A DNA stretch of 64,000 nt from NCBI GenBank assembly GCA_030248215.1, contig JASANG010001037.1, positions 248,001 to 312,000 on the forward strand, read 5' to 3'. The notes beneath the pieces are model-generated. The model worked only from the letters and a program-made list of their open reading frames with translations. It did not search any database and had not been told where the DNA came from. Below are positions 48,501 through 57,720 of the stretch, piece after piece (the first letter of the stretch is position 1; the number at the start of each line of letters is the position of its first letter). Position numbers and translations under genes: made by a program. The stretch is from Enoplolaimus lenunculus. Its lineage: Eukaryota; Nematoda; Enoplea; Enoplida; Thoracostomopsidae.

Positions 48501-51500
48501 ATAGTTTCGTCCGGTTTCCGTACTTTAGCGTGAAGTTCTGCAGAAAAAATTCGTTCATTTTCAGCCATTTGCAATTTTTCAAGCAAATGTTTTTTCAAAG
48601 TTGCATAAGAATTTTTAGCTCCCACAGGTATATTTCTGTAAACTTCTTGGGCAGCTCCTTGTAAGTAAAAAGGTAGAATTTCGAGCCTACGCTCGTCACC
48701 CCAATTACATGCCCTTGCAGCGAGCTCAAACCTGTCTAGCCAGCTTTCAATATCCTCGTGCTGTTTTGCCCAGAAAAACGGTATATTTAGCTGAGGAGTG
48801 GACGATATTGCGCTACAGTCTCTAGTTGGGGCACTGTCTGAAGCGGCTTTAGCCTGCCATTCTACTTTAAACTCGTCCCACTCCTTCAAAATATCCCGCT
48901 GTTTTGCGCGATCAGCACGCTCCATGGGATTATGACTCGGAGGTGTATGCTGCATAGCCATTAAACACAAACTATAGGAAAAAAATGCTATGAAACAATC
49001 AAACAGTAGACACGATTTGCCTGTGTAAAAACAACCGTATGACTCGTGCCGTGTACAATACAGAAATACAACTCGTGCCGTGTACAATACAGAAATACAC
49101 TGAGCATAAAATGCTCTACGATTCTTTATATTTTTACGCCGTTCAATAAAATAATATCTTACAGTACCAGGCTGAAAAATTTACAAGAACCGCCTAACTA
49201 GACTAAGCAGGCTCTAATTTCGAATCCTACTCAGTGCGCCAAATGTAAGGAAATTGTCGGCTGCGGACTAACTTGCGTATTCTAGGTCCGCACCTACCCT
49301 TACTCTCAGCCTGTTACCGTTTATATTGGGGACCACGCACAAGGCACAATCAAGTAAAGTCTGATACACGGAAGTCGTTTATTATGAAACAGCAGCGCAA
49401 ACTGTGAACAACAGAGAACACTCGAGGCTAGCTTAGAGCTACCTCGTCAATTACTGAAGGCTGCTACTAAGCACCTTGCAAGTCTTAAGCTATTTCAAGG
49501 CTGCTCATGAGCACCTTGCTGCAACTTAACTAGAAGCAAACTGACACAAAATGCTAATTGCAAGTGGTTTATATACCCCACTTCACGTGACATTCATGCG
49601 CCCGTTTTCTAGAACATGATTGCCTAGGTAACGAGAAATGAGGGTCTATCCTACAACCCAAATTATTTATTACTGTTAGTTAAATGTGGAATTATTTCCC
49701 ACATATATATAATATATATGTATATTATATATTATATATATATATATTAGATTTGCGATCGATTTCAAGAAGTCGCATCATCCAAGTACGGGAACTATGT
49801 TGTTTCATTTCTGCTCTCTGCATGCAACATATCGGATCGCACATTGCTGTTTGACTGCATACATCAATACGCCGTTGAGCTCAGTTTCAATCTGTATGGT
49901 TGTCATGTAGTACGCAGTGCTATTGAAATTGCAAATTTGGAACAGCGCACAGCGTTAGCTCAAATATTTCAACGATTTGCGTTGGAAATGGCGAAGGTTA
50001 ATAAAAGACGTTTGAATTGTTTGCATTATTTTTATGTTAGGAAACTTTTTATATTTATTTGCCTATTTTCGTGATATATATATAGTCAACTGTATACGGC
50101 AGTGACTCGAATAAGATGGGGTCCTACCAAAAAATACATTAAGCGAATTTTCAGCTATTTCATCATCAACTTTTGTGATAATCCATCAGAAATTGTTTAT
50201 TAACAAAATTGAACTAATTGCAAAAACACTTATTTCGAAATAATTTTTCAAACACTAAATTTAAAATACTTAGTTGACTGTGCGTAACTTGCTACAAACC
50301 ATAAAAATTCCGGTTCCAGCATCATTAATTGCAGGAACAGGAACAGAAATCCCGGTGGAATCCTAATATATTATTTTAGGACGATTGTGCTGATTCCGTT
50401 TTGTCAGTGTTCATTAAAACTTCAACAAAACCGTTTGAGTTTCGCTATATTCTGTACAAAATCTGCAATGAAATAACGCAGCTGATAACTCATTATCGCG
50501 CATATCGAGTAGTCAAAACAGTTTTTGGTAAGTACCTTCTATAAGAAGTACGACGCCCAACGGCAATAATTTTAATTTGATGAAGGCGCTAACTCATTGA
50601 ATCATCGTTAACATTTTGTCAATTTTATCTTGGAGATTAATATTTTAGTCCTTTCGGTGACGACCCACACCAGTCTTAATGCGGGTTTTGGTTACCAACG
50701 CAGGAGATTACGAGGCAGCTTCCGGTCAATAAGTAGTCAATCCTACATTAGTCAAGGCAAATAGAAAAAGGTTTAAACTGGAATTCCGGTTCTGGCTGAG
50801 CAATGTGACATTTTTCATCATCCAGTTCCGATATCTGTTCGCAGCCTATTGCTGTATTCTCGGTGTTCATAATTTTTGTGTTTTAAAAGCTAAGTTAAAC
50901 TTTTTTTATTTTATTTGCAAGGTAATCACTAGGCGCAGGACGCTATCGGAATAAGTTTCATGAAATTTCGTGAGAATTACCGTTTGGAGCTCGGTCCTGG
51001 GGCCAGGGGGGCTCAGGCTCCCCATGAAAAATTTTGGCCCGTGGCCCGCCCTAGAAAATTTTCAACCTTGCTTGCAAGGCTTTAAAAACCCTTGAATGCC
51101 CCTATTGAAAAATTTTAAGACCCTGCTAGCAAGGTGAGCTTGCTACGGGACTGGTGGCGGTTCAATTTAAGCAGTTGAGTAGTTGCCACATGGTATTAAC
51201 AATTTTGCGTATGCAAAAGCCTATTTTTTCATTGAGTCGGTCGGAACAGCTTCGAGCTTATATTTTCCTTGGGTCGGTTGCGACACCTTTGAGCGTAGGC
51301 ATAGGCGTAGGAGACTAAGGCTTACCTTTTAAAATATCTACAGCTTTTTGGTTTTAAATACTGTTTTGCATGTCTGGCTAATGCTAAATTAACTCAAACT
51401 GTACCGTTTAATAATGGAGCGGCGGTTTGATGGGTACATTTTGATAATATAAGTACCATATTGTGCCATTGGGCTCGATGCGGTGTCAGACGGCGTCGCG

Positions 51501-53137
51501 CTACTACAAGTACAGTGACACCCATAAATCGCAGCAAAATTAAGCGATTGTTTGACTTTATGCTTTAGCCTAAGCAAAAAATAGTGTAAAGTTTAAGCTT
51601 ACTCTATTGCAGTCAAACAGAAAAACGTTCCACTCATGATCTTTACACGGGAAGCTACATTTAACGATGCTTACTATCATCGTTGAATTTTTTATGCTCA
51701 AATTTTTAAAATTACAATTTGTGTCCTTACTATTTCAGAGGTCGCCTTGCAATTTATAACGCAAGATAATGAACTCGAAATGCTGTTGAACAATATCATC
51801 GAAGTTGTGCCGGAGTACAGCAAGCACCAATATGCAAATTTTCCAGTGCAGTCGTTGATTGAAAACGGATCAGATGAGTTACAGTCAAGGATACTAGACA
51901 ATTGCAAAACTAAGGTAAGTTGTGCAAACTTGCTCAAGCCCACTAGGATATACGAGTTGATTGAGCAAGCTCAGAGGAGCTTAAGTTCTAACTCACCTGT
52001 GCGAAATCTTCGTCGATAGGTTCAACAATTCGCCTTAGGCTTAACTTCCGTATAACGCTCAGCTTTGATATTACCGAACCTGCTACAATTGGTCGCCCGA
52101 CTATCCTAAAACATATGAGTAAATCTGAGCATAATTCTAAACCTAAGCCTAAGCATAACGAGTGGCGAAGAATTGCCGAGCCGATGAAATTTCGGATTAC
52201 AAGTTGTCGGGCAACGAGTTGTCGTGATAACCGTCAATTCCTGAAAGGTCAAAAAAATTTGTCGCTCGCTGCACCGAGCTCAAAAAAGCTTCCTTAACGT
52301 GGTTATCATATTCCGAAATGAAATCATGGCTGAGCACCTGCTGTTGTGCTAACGTTATGTTTATACTCTGTAATCTTTATCATTTTAGATTGTGGAGTTA
52401 TCGAAAGATAAGTTTGGATCAAATGTGATGGAAAAACTTGTAAATCATGTCAGTTTTGAAAATTTGAAACAAATCGTTAATGAGGTAAAGTTGTTGGCAA
52501 TAACTAATCCACCTAACCTGCTGCCATTTCTTGGTCATAAAATTGCATGTGCAAATTGCAACAACAATTGTTATGTGTCCAAAATTTGCACGTCAAATTG
52601 CAGCTGTGAGTTCGCACTGTAAAAACTTGCACATGTGAATTGGGCTTTAAAAATGCGCATGCGTTTCGAGTTTTATTAAATAGAACTCATATGTTTTTCC
52701 ATCTATTTATGGAAGCTTCGGAATTTAATTTTATTTATTCTCATAAAACCAGAAACGTTCTCAACTAAAAAGTGATCAGCAGTTGTAAATAAAATATTTA
52801 TTTTCAATTTCAAATATTGTCAAATTTATAATTCGTAAGTACTAATTTCAACGCGGTGGTATATAGACAATATTTGCAGATTCTGGCAAATTCAAGCAAC
52901 GGAATTCCGAAACAGCTATGCGAGCAAGGCGTCAACAATATTATCGGAATGGCAAAACATCGATACGCAAATTATGTCTTACAAAGTTTAATTCGTCGCG
53001 TAGAAGGCACATATCGAGATCAACTGGTTGACTTAATCGCTTGGCCAATACGCAGCTTAATTCAAAGCCGAAACAACAGTACAAGAGTTGAACGGGAATT
53101 TGCATTTATTTCGCTTGCTAACATTGAACGATTGTAA
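42578..53137 (+). CDS. PUF (Pumilio-family) RNA-binding protein B, full eight repeats
   Basis: Six exons join in frame: 42578-42814, 49751-49996, 50380-50527, 51739-51914, 52389-52484 and 52880-53137 (1161 nt, 386 aa plus stop). ATG at 42578 is the first in-frame start of exon 1; an earlier exon cannot be excluded. The repeat helices read, in order, HGSKQIQ, YGNYVVS, YGCHVVR, CADSVLS, YRAYRVVK, YANFPVQ, FGSNVME, YANYVLQ. Repeats 7 (S-N-E) and 8 (N-Y-Q) have the canonical base-reading residues and repeat 6 (N-F-Q) is close, as expected for a UGU core. Repeats 2-5 have drifted, so 3' specificity is probably altered. PUF proteins bind 3' UTRs and recruit repressors, Nanos among them. Intron 1 (6.9 kb) holds an antisense Gypsy element; exon 2 starts right after an AT microsatellite. 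The gene ends 10 bp before a TTAA-flanked MITE. Confidence 0.9.
43147..46080 (-). pseudogene. pol: Gypsy pol: protease, reverse transcriptase, RNase H, partial integrase
   Basis: The protease active site (CLFDSGSS) lies near 45965-45985. The frame then shifts near a G run at about 45880. Further protease sequence follows (DIILGRDAMKLFG, frame ending at 45305). A long frame (45273-43147) carries RT (YPLPRIDDIL, SSIDLASGYYQVEL, catalytic YLDDV), RNase H (TDASGCALGAVLAQ, ATP-independent hybrid-degrading domain; YTDHQPLKFL) and the integrase HHCC finger (H-x3-H...CKACEGC). The DDE core is missing: after about 43290 the frame continues into unrelated sequence. A partial direct duplication around 45196-45530 interrupts the gene. 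A TAG stop at about 46003 precedes the protease in the same frame. Confidence 0.88.
45196..45530. repeat. partial direct duplication inside pol
   Basis: Two blocks occur twice. GATCATTTGTCTCACCGACT and the following ~25 bp are at about 45197 and 45344. AGCCCACCCTGGTCCCTTTG with ~60 bp more is at about 45268 and 45451. The copies are nearly identical, so the event is recent or an assembly artefact. Confidence 0.85.
46090..47590 (-). pseudogene. env: envelope-like glycoprotein region of the Gypsy element (interrupted)
   Basis: Reading frames at 47590-47103, 47102-46485 and 46488-46003 follow each other. The first has a strongly hydrophobic leader-like stretch (FLLLLLLVVP) followed by Cys-containing ectodomain sequence. 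The second continues it in the same frame after one TAG (47103-47105) and is rich in Cys and Trp (CNYLGGSC, LIWEADKN). The third, in another frame, has a short heptad-like stretch and one clear membrane segment (IWVFCVCVYVSICALIFHCC) followed by a basic tail. This is the layout of a class of membrane glycoprotein, but no fusion peptide or named env family could be assigned. One stop and one frame change interrupt it. Its place between gag and protease is unusual, since Gypsy env normally follows integrase. Confidence 0.6.
47591..48961 (-). CDS. gag: Gypsy gag polyprotein
   Basis: 456 aa from the Met at 48961; the open frame reaches back to 49087 without a better start. The retrotransposon gag domain lies in the first half (FFWAKQHEDIESWLDRFELA, FYLQGAAQEVYRNIP, LDFFLRGLDQELLSVLL). 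One CCHC zinc knuckle follows (C-x2-C-x4-H-x4-C, CGYCEKIGHIMARC), then a coiled-coil-like stretch (ISELEQEVSTLRSQNEML). It forms the particle and binds the RNA template. Frame intact. Four codons before the stop lies a slippery heptamer. Confidence 0.92.
   Translation of the reverse strand: MAMQHTPPSHNPMERADRAKQRDILKEWDEFKVEWQAKAASDSAPTRDCSAISSTPQLNIPFFWAKQHEDIESWLDRFELAARACNWGDERRLEILPFYLQGAAQEVYRNIPVGAKNSYATLKKHLLEKLQMAENERIFSAELHAKVRKPDETIVDYAQGVKKLVRRAYPNAGAAADQIVLDFFLRGLDQELLSVLLLTDPQTFDDAVEKARKHEARLSYLPKIRISKDNGLVTTQSVCSGQITGSVNNNVENAVAELLNKISSSIDSKLSTDRVNVVSEEADNVLLPSWKRYNLTDPNVEKILSDFIDRKFNAMGLHAQALGRNNGGPKGRQQIRTRFSWTADGKPICGYCEKIGHIMARCQKRISDKKHISTNNSNFRNFKFSNASQTSTARRVNFLEGDRDENAVRISELEQEVSTLRSQNEMLLKDQFPEFVNCVIADTEPLLNADQKNRKL
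47603..47609 (-). promoter_or_regulatory. candidate -1 ribosomal frameshift site (A AAA AAT) at the end of gag
   Basis: In the gag frame the sequence reads CAA AAA AAT. A one-base backward slip enters a frame open for ~170 codons, up to the TAG at 47103, that is the env-like frame rather than protease. No pseudoknot was worked out. Confidence 0.4.
49042..49100. repeat. ~30-bp direct duplication in the gag leader
   Basis: ACTCGTGCCGTGTACAATAC plus AGAAATACA occurs twice in a row. Confidence 0.85.
49219..49241 (-). promoter_or_regulatory. tRNA primer-binding site of the Gypsy element
   Basis: The plus strand reads as the 3' end of a tRNA, TTCGAATCC, TACTCAGTGCG then CCA (49239-49241), two bases from the LTR. 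The match to a T-loop extends well past the usual 8-18 nt. The tRNA species was not identified. Confidence 0.75.
49244..49655 (-). mobile_element. 5' LTR of the Gypsy element
   Basis: 412 bp with TG...CA ends (TGTAGGATAGACC at the start, CCTTACA at the end, in element direction). It has a TATA box (GGGGTATATAAACC), an AATAAA about 190 bp later, and the primer-binding site directly downstream. Only one LTR was found. Confidence 0.85.
49697..49750. repeat. AT microsatellite before PUF-B exon 2
   Basis: Runs of ATATATAT/TATATTATAT end in TATTAG, the acceptor of exon 2. It may act as the polypyrimidine substitute. Confidence 0.8.
50995..51155. repeat. dispersed ~150-bp repeat, GAGCTGGCTACGGGCC family
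   Basis: Good copy in PUF-B intron 3: GGGGCCAGGGGGGCTCAGGC at the left, GAGCTTGCTACGGGACTGG at the right. Confidence 0.7.
51555..51650. mobile_element. hAT-type MITE, half copy (second subfamily)
   Basis: Core CCTAAGCAAAAAATAGTGTA and right end AAAACGTTCCACTCATGATC; left half missing. PUF-B intron 3. Confidence 0.6.
52085..52235. repeat. CGTTGCCCGACA family copy with TTAGGC-like core
   Basis: Left GGTCGCCCGACTATCC, core CCTAAGCCTAAGCATAACG, right AAGTTGTCGGGCAACGAGTT; counterpart of 22138-22322. PUF-B intron 4. Confidence 0.6.
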
Positions 53138-53147
53138 TGTCAGTCAG

Positions 53148-53485
53148 TTAAACCAAGAGTGGATGATCACTCTAACAAGAGTGTGCAACTGCATACATCT
53201 GTGTATTAAAGAATGTACCCGGCACGCGTTACGTTTTTCGCCTACCCCCCTCATTTTAGGGTTGGTCAATTTTACGTTCATTTTACACGTGTATCCGCCA
53301 GCCAACACAGAAAATATAATCGAACCACATTTATGCATTAGCACATGAATTTCAACATCGATGGAGATTTTGACCCCCCAAATAGGGGGAAGCCAAAAAT
53401 GCAACGCGCGCTGGGTACATTTTTTCTACATAGAATGTACCCAGTTGCATACTCTTGTTAAATGGTATCATGCACTCTTGGTTAA
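53148..53485. mobile_element. TTAA-flanked foldback MITE (CCAAGAGTG family)
   Basis: TTAA at both ends; long, imperfect inverted arms beginning ACCAAGAGTGGATGAT and, at the right, ACCAAGAGTGCATGAT on the other strand, ~90 bp each. TTAA points to piggyBac-type transposition. It starts 10 bp after the PUF-B stop codon, so that gene's 3' UTR is probably drawn from it. Related fragments occur near 14255-14340, 21515-21720, 35925-36010, 40160-40205, 41620-41895 and 60740-60825. Confidence 0.85.
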
Positions 53486-54124
53486 ACTGAACGTTGGTTT
53501 GCGTAAAGTAATTGAGAGGGCGTATGTAGCCAGTGTTTTCGTTTATGCAAATGTAGAAAGCATGGGCTGACCGTGTTTCTGCAGGACTGCAATATAGAAT
53601 GAGCTTAAGCGTAATATTTTTTTTGCTCAGGAATATGCTTATCCTACCGGTACGGTCTTGCATTAGCTCAGTTCAGGAAGTTATAACCTTATGTGTTTCT
53701 TTTGCCAGAAATTGACAAGGGATGTATTCATCGTATCTCTTCTTGTATACGCCCCTAATGCAGCCAGTATCTATAAAAATTGTTGGGTTGTGGGACCATG
53801 TTATTAGCGCATTTACGAAGTGTGAAGTATCAAAACCATGTTTTCAGCCCTGTCGTGTAAAAGGGTTTGCGATGTAAATTGTTGAACTAAAACTCTCAAA
53901 CGCTTCTATCTTATATACCAGAAAAATGCACTCTACAAATTATAAAACTTCAAAACACAAAAAGCACTTTAGTAGCCACTATTCGTCTATTGCCGGCGAA
54001 ATCGCCACAGTTCCATGCCTGCACTTCTTCTGTGCAAGACAAAGTTTAACTCGGTTTACAAGAATCTGGGTCATGCTCTATGAAAGTTTAAGGGCTGAAA
54101 ATTTCAAGAGCTACAACAAATTAT

Positions 54125-54295
54125 GGCCAATGTATAGAACAGTGCCGCAACAGTGATATAAGCACATTTCTATGCATGAAGCTAAGCATAAGAATAAGCT
54201 TATACCTAAGCCTAAGCAAAAAAATAGTCTAAAGCTTAAGTTTACTCTATTGCAGTGTCGCTAAAAACGTTCCACCCATGATCTTTGCATGGGCC
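54125..54295. mobile_element. hAT-type MITE with TTAGGC-like core, copy 9
   Basis: GGCCAATGTATAGAACAG at the left and GATCTTTGCATGGGCC at the right (mixed subfamily ends). Flanks CAAATTAT and CAAATTGT differ at one base. Confidence 0.82.
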
Positions 54296-54671
54296 CAAAT
54301 TGTAGTGTTTTTTCTAAGGTAACAGCTGTTTTCAGCTGTATACAGAAATTGTTAAGGATCGAATTTACACCCTAACATTGTCCGGAAAACGTGTATTCGA
54401 TCTTCAGCTGATGATATCGTACGAAATGGTTAATGGAAGCCTTTAAACTAATTTGGATTTTTTTACTGCCACGCGAATACTAAATCTGTAAGCGATGGAA
54501 TCATATTTCACGACTTATAATTTTGTTATTCTATTTTATTGTTTGCGTGATCATTGTTATAAAAAAATCTAATGTCTATACAAAATTACATTTTCTTTCT
54601 AAGGTGGAACCTAATCTCCAAAACAAGGCAATAGGAAGGAATAAGAGCCTGGACTTTTTACGAACATGGTG

Positions 54672-54770
54672 GACCAAGCTTAAGTTTTAGACTATTTTTT
54701 TGCTTAGGTGGGCTTAGGTATAGCTCATTCTACGCTTTGGCTTAGGCTTAGGAATATGCTAAGTAAATGT
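54672..54770. mobile_element. hAT-type MITE fragment with TTAGGC-like core
   Basis: AAGCTTAAGTTTTAGACTAT and GGCTTAGGCTTAGGAATATG are present; both termini are lost. Confidence 0.5.
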
Positions 54771-55770
54771 CTCTGACATCTCCTTGGCGTGTTTCCGTGA
54801 CCAGCAGTAAAGTTCAAGAATTGAATTGTATTTGATGTTTATAATGCTGCTGTTTTGCATTATCGTTTGAGTGATATAAAAATTCATAAATAAAGCGTAG
54901 GATGTGCTTTTTTATAGAATACTAGACAGCAGGGTACAACTGGAGCCGGAGGTCAACGAAACTTACCGGAGCCGGAGGTGAGTCGAAATTAGGCAGCAAA
55001 ATTGATGGTTAATTAGCTAATTTTATCCAATATCTGCAATATGCTGTTTAGTTTGCTTTTGCGCTAATTTTCTGCAAAATTTCGGAAATTCTTTCCTGAA
55101 AATTGTGACAAAAGTAAAACGAAACGTACTAAAAGATAAATTTTGCAAAATTATGCATAATTTTACTGCCGAAATTGCCGGAACTTCCGCAAAAATTCTG
55201 CCGGAACCGGAGGCCAAATTTCTGCCGGAGTAAAGTTTGTATTAATTACCAATAGTAGGAACGTTAATATTGTTTTTCTATTTTTAATTTCATACTTAAC
55301 TGGTTTAATAAATGTTTGTCAATTATATATCAGCAGATTTTCTCTCGTATAATTTTACCAACCGATTCGAAAATAATTATTTCGGTATAAAATAGCTTCG
55401 TCTGGCACCTTCGGGAAATTGAGACCTCTAGTAGTTTTTGCAGGCAATGGCGAATCCAGGATTATCCGGTGTAAAGGACAGCGCCAGATTAAAGGGGACC
55501 CGGGCCTCCTACCAAAAGGAGCCTCCCACCAACCGAAAACCGACTATATGTTTCAATTGATAACAAGCCAAAAAAATTTTCGCGGACCACGAAGTTCTAC
55601 AAGCTGTGAAACATTCCATAGGGGAGCCCTCTATGACCTGTTTGGGGCGGCCGACTATTGGGGAGTACTGATTGCGTTCTTCGGCCTTCAGCAGGGTTAT
55701 ACACAAGGGTGTACAAAATACTTTCCCAAATGTTGAGTTTTTCAGATTTATTACATAGTCAAATTAGCTG

Positions 55771-56200
55771 TACTGTATTGACCCGAATAAGAGGGATTCC
55801 CGATTTTGGGTCCGAATCAATGGGAGTCCGTGTCCCTAATAAGAGTCCGTAAGCGTATAGAGTCCCTAAACCCTAATTAGAGTCCATAATCTCAATTAAC
55901 CCTAACTGTTGCGCATAAATAACTCCAGAACCAAATAATTTGAGTTCGAAACTTTAAAGCGTACATAAATTTTGAAAGTACATTCGTAAGTATATCCTTG
56001 AATTATCGTTCAAGTTATTGACACAAGACAAATAAACGTTTAATTCAACGGATAATTGCAGTACCGGATATATATCAGTAACGAAGGGCGGCGGAGCGTA
56101 AGTTAAAAATAAATAACAGTCCGCAACCGCATAACAAGGGGGTACCCTCTGGAGAAGCCAAATAAGTATCAGCCCCCCTCTTATTCGGGTCAATGCAGTA
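55771..56200. mobile_element. TA-flanked MITE with GACCCGAATAAGAGGG ends
   Basis: Inverted ends TACTGTATTGACCCGAATAA and TTATTCGGGTCAATGCAGTA, TA on both edges (Tc1/mariner-type). The right ~165 bp matches 33475-33645. Confidence 0.8.
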
Positions 56201-56769
56201 TTCAGTACAGGAACTTCGCTTTCCGACCTATGGTGCCCTTGCATTAACAATCAACCGTCATAAGTTAACTATTTTAGATTGCTTTTTGTTAAGTAGACAG
56301 GCAATACCAGACTGGCAACATCTAACCGGCTGTAATTCGCTCTGCCGAATCACGGCTGGACTACACTACCACAAGTTTCGTGACTATAAGAGTACTGTTG
56401 TGCAACGGCCACTTTTTCTACTGGCCGGCCGGTCATTGGCCGCCGGCCGGCCAATATACAAATTTTAAATTTATCAAACATTTTTATAATGATCTGGAGA
56501 CCAAAAGTAAAAATAAAAACACATGTTCCTACATTTTGCAACTTCGCAGTGAGTTAATTTTGTTGAATCACTCAGTCTGAGATAGGACTATCAAAACTCA
56601 TAATTCCGAGTTGATTCAACTCATTCTGATTCAATTCAATCAACTCCACCGGAATCACCTAGTCAGAATAAAAATCAGTTCAATTCAGAACGAGTTAAAG
56701 TTTATTGATATTATAATTCAGACATAACTAAACATTTCGTCTGAGTTGATTAATTATTAACTCATTGAG

Positions 56770-56810
56770 CGAAGCGAAACTCCGAGCGAAGCTCGGAGTT
56801 TCGCGAAGCG
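56770..56810. repeat. perfect hairpin of CGAAGCG/CTCCGAGC words
   Basis: CGAAACTCCGAGC, GAA, GCTCGGAGTTTCG, extended by CGAAGCG-type words outside. It abuts the repeat at 56812. Confidence 0.7.
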
Positions 56811-56811
56811 T

Positions 56812-57720
56812 TTTATGTTTTGTACTTGGGGGTCGAAAGGTGGATGTCCGTCCGTCCGTCTGTCCGTCCGAAAAGAATATCAGGAACGGCTGAACCGATT
56901 TTGATAAACTTTTTTGTTTGAAAGCCAATTATCCTGGGGTGTTAACCTCGCATTAGGGTTTTAAAATTTTAAGCCGTTTATTAGCTACATGCTAATTTGC
57001 ATAATTATTTAAGCCTAGATTAGGACTTTCCACAATATTTCACTAATTATTACAGTTAGAAGCAATCTAATTTTAGCATTAAAGGGTTTTTGGGTGCGAG
57101 GAATCTGTGTAGACTGTTTACAAACCTCCAAAACCGATAACTGAGCAGTTAGCTAATAGATAATTTGCATATTAGCATAGTTCATAAGCCTAAATTAAGA
57201 CTTTTTACAATATTTCGCTAATTATTAAGGTTAAAAGCAATATAATTTCAGCACTAAAGGGTTTTTTGGTGCGAGGAATTTGAATAAATAGTTTACAAAC
57301 AACCAAAACGAATAATTGAATAGTTAGCTAATAGCTAATTTGCATATTAGCTTAATTGACAGACAAAACTAGGACTTTTTAAATTATTTCCATAATTATT
57401 AGGGTTTACTGAAGGTTTTTGGGTGCGAAGAATCTGAATAAATTGTTTACAAACATCCAAAACCGATAATTTAATAGTTAGCTAATAACTAATTTGCATA
57501 TTAGCTTAATTGACAGAACAAAATTAGGACTTTTTAAATAATTCCAAAAATTATTACAGTGGCTGAAGAGTTTTTGGGTGCGAGGAATTTAAATAAATAG
57601 TTTACAAACATCCGAAACCGATAATTGAATAGTTAGCTAATAGGTAATTTGCATATTAGCTTAATTGCTTACGTGCGTTCGAGCTTCGCTCAATAAATGT
57701 AGTCCCACTACGACTGGTTA
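56812..57720 (-). repeat. dispersed repeat with internal minisatellite, long copy
   Basis: Inverted relative to 13668-14238. It starts with TTTTGTACTTGGGGGTCGAA and the TCCGTCCGTCTGTCC run. About four to five AT-rich units follow (GGTGCGAGGAAT, ACAAACATCCAAAACCGATA, GTTAGCTAATA, TTTGCATATTAGC). It ends AGTCCCACTACGACTGGTTA. Copy number of the unit differs between the two elements (about 2 against 4-5). Confidence 0.8.

Larger units (their letters stand above)
43290..49655 (-). mobile_element. Ty3/Gypsy LTR retrotransposon, 3'-truncated, with env-like region
   Basis: Order in its own direction: 5' LTR (49655-49244), primer-binding site, gag, env-like region, protease, reverse transcriptase, RNase H and the N-terminal zinc finger of integrase. 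Homology breaks near 43290, before the integrase catalytic core; no 3' LTR copy was seen in the window. It lies antisense in PUF-B intron 1. Stops and frame changes in env and pol, and a partial duplication in pol, show it is not intact as assembled. Confidence 0.88.
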
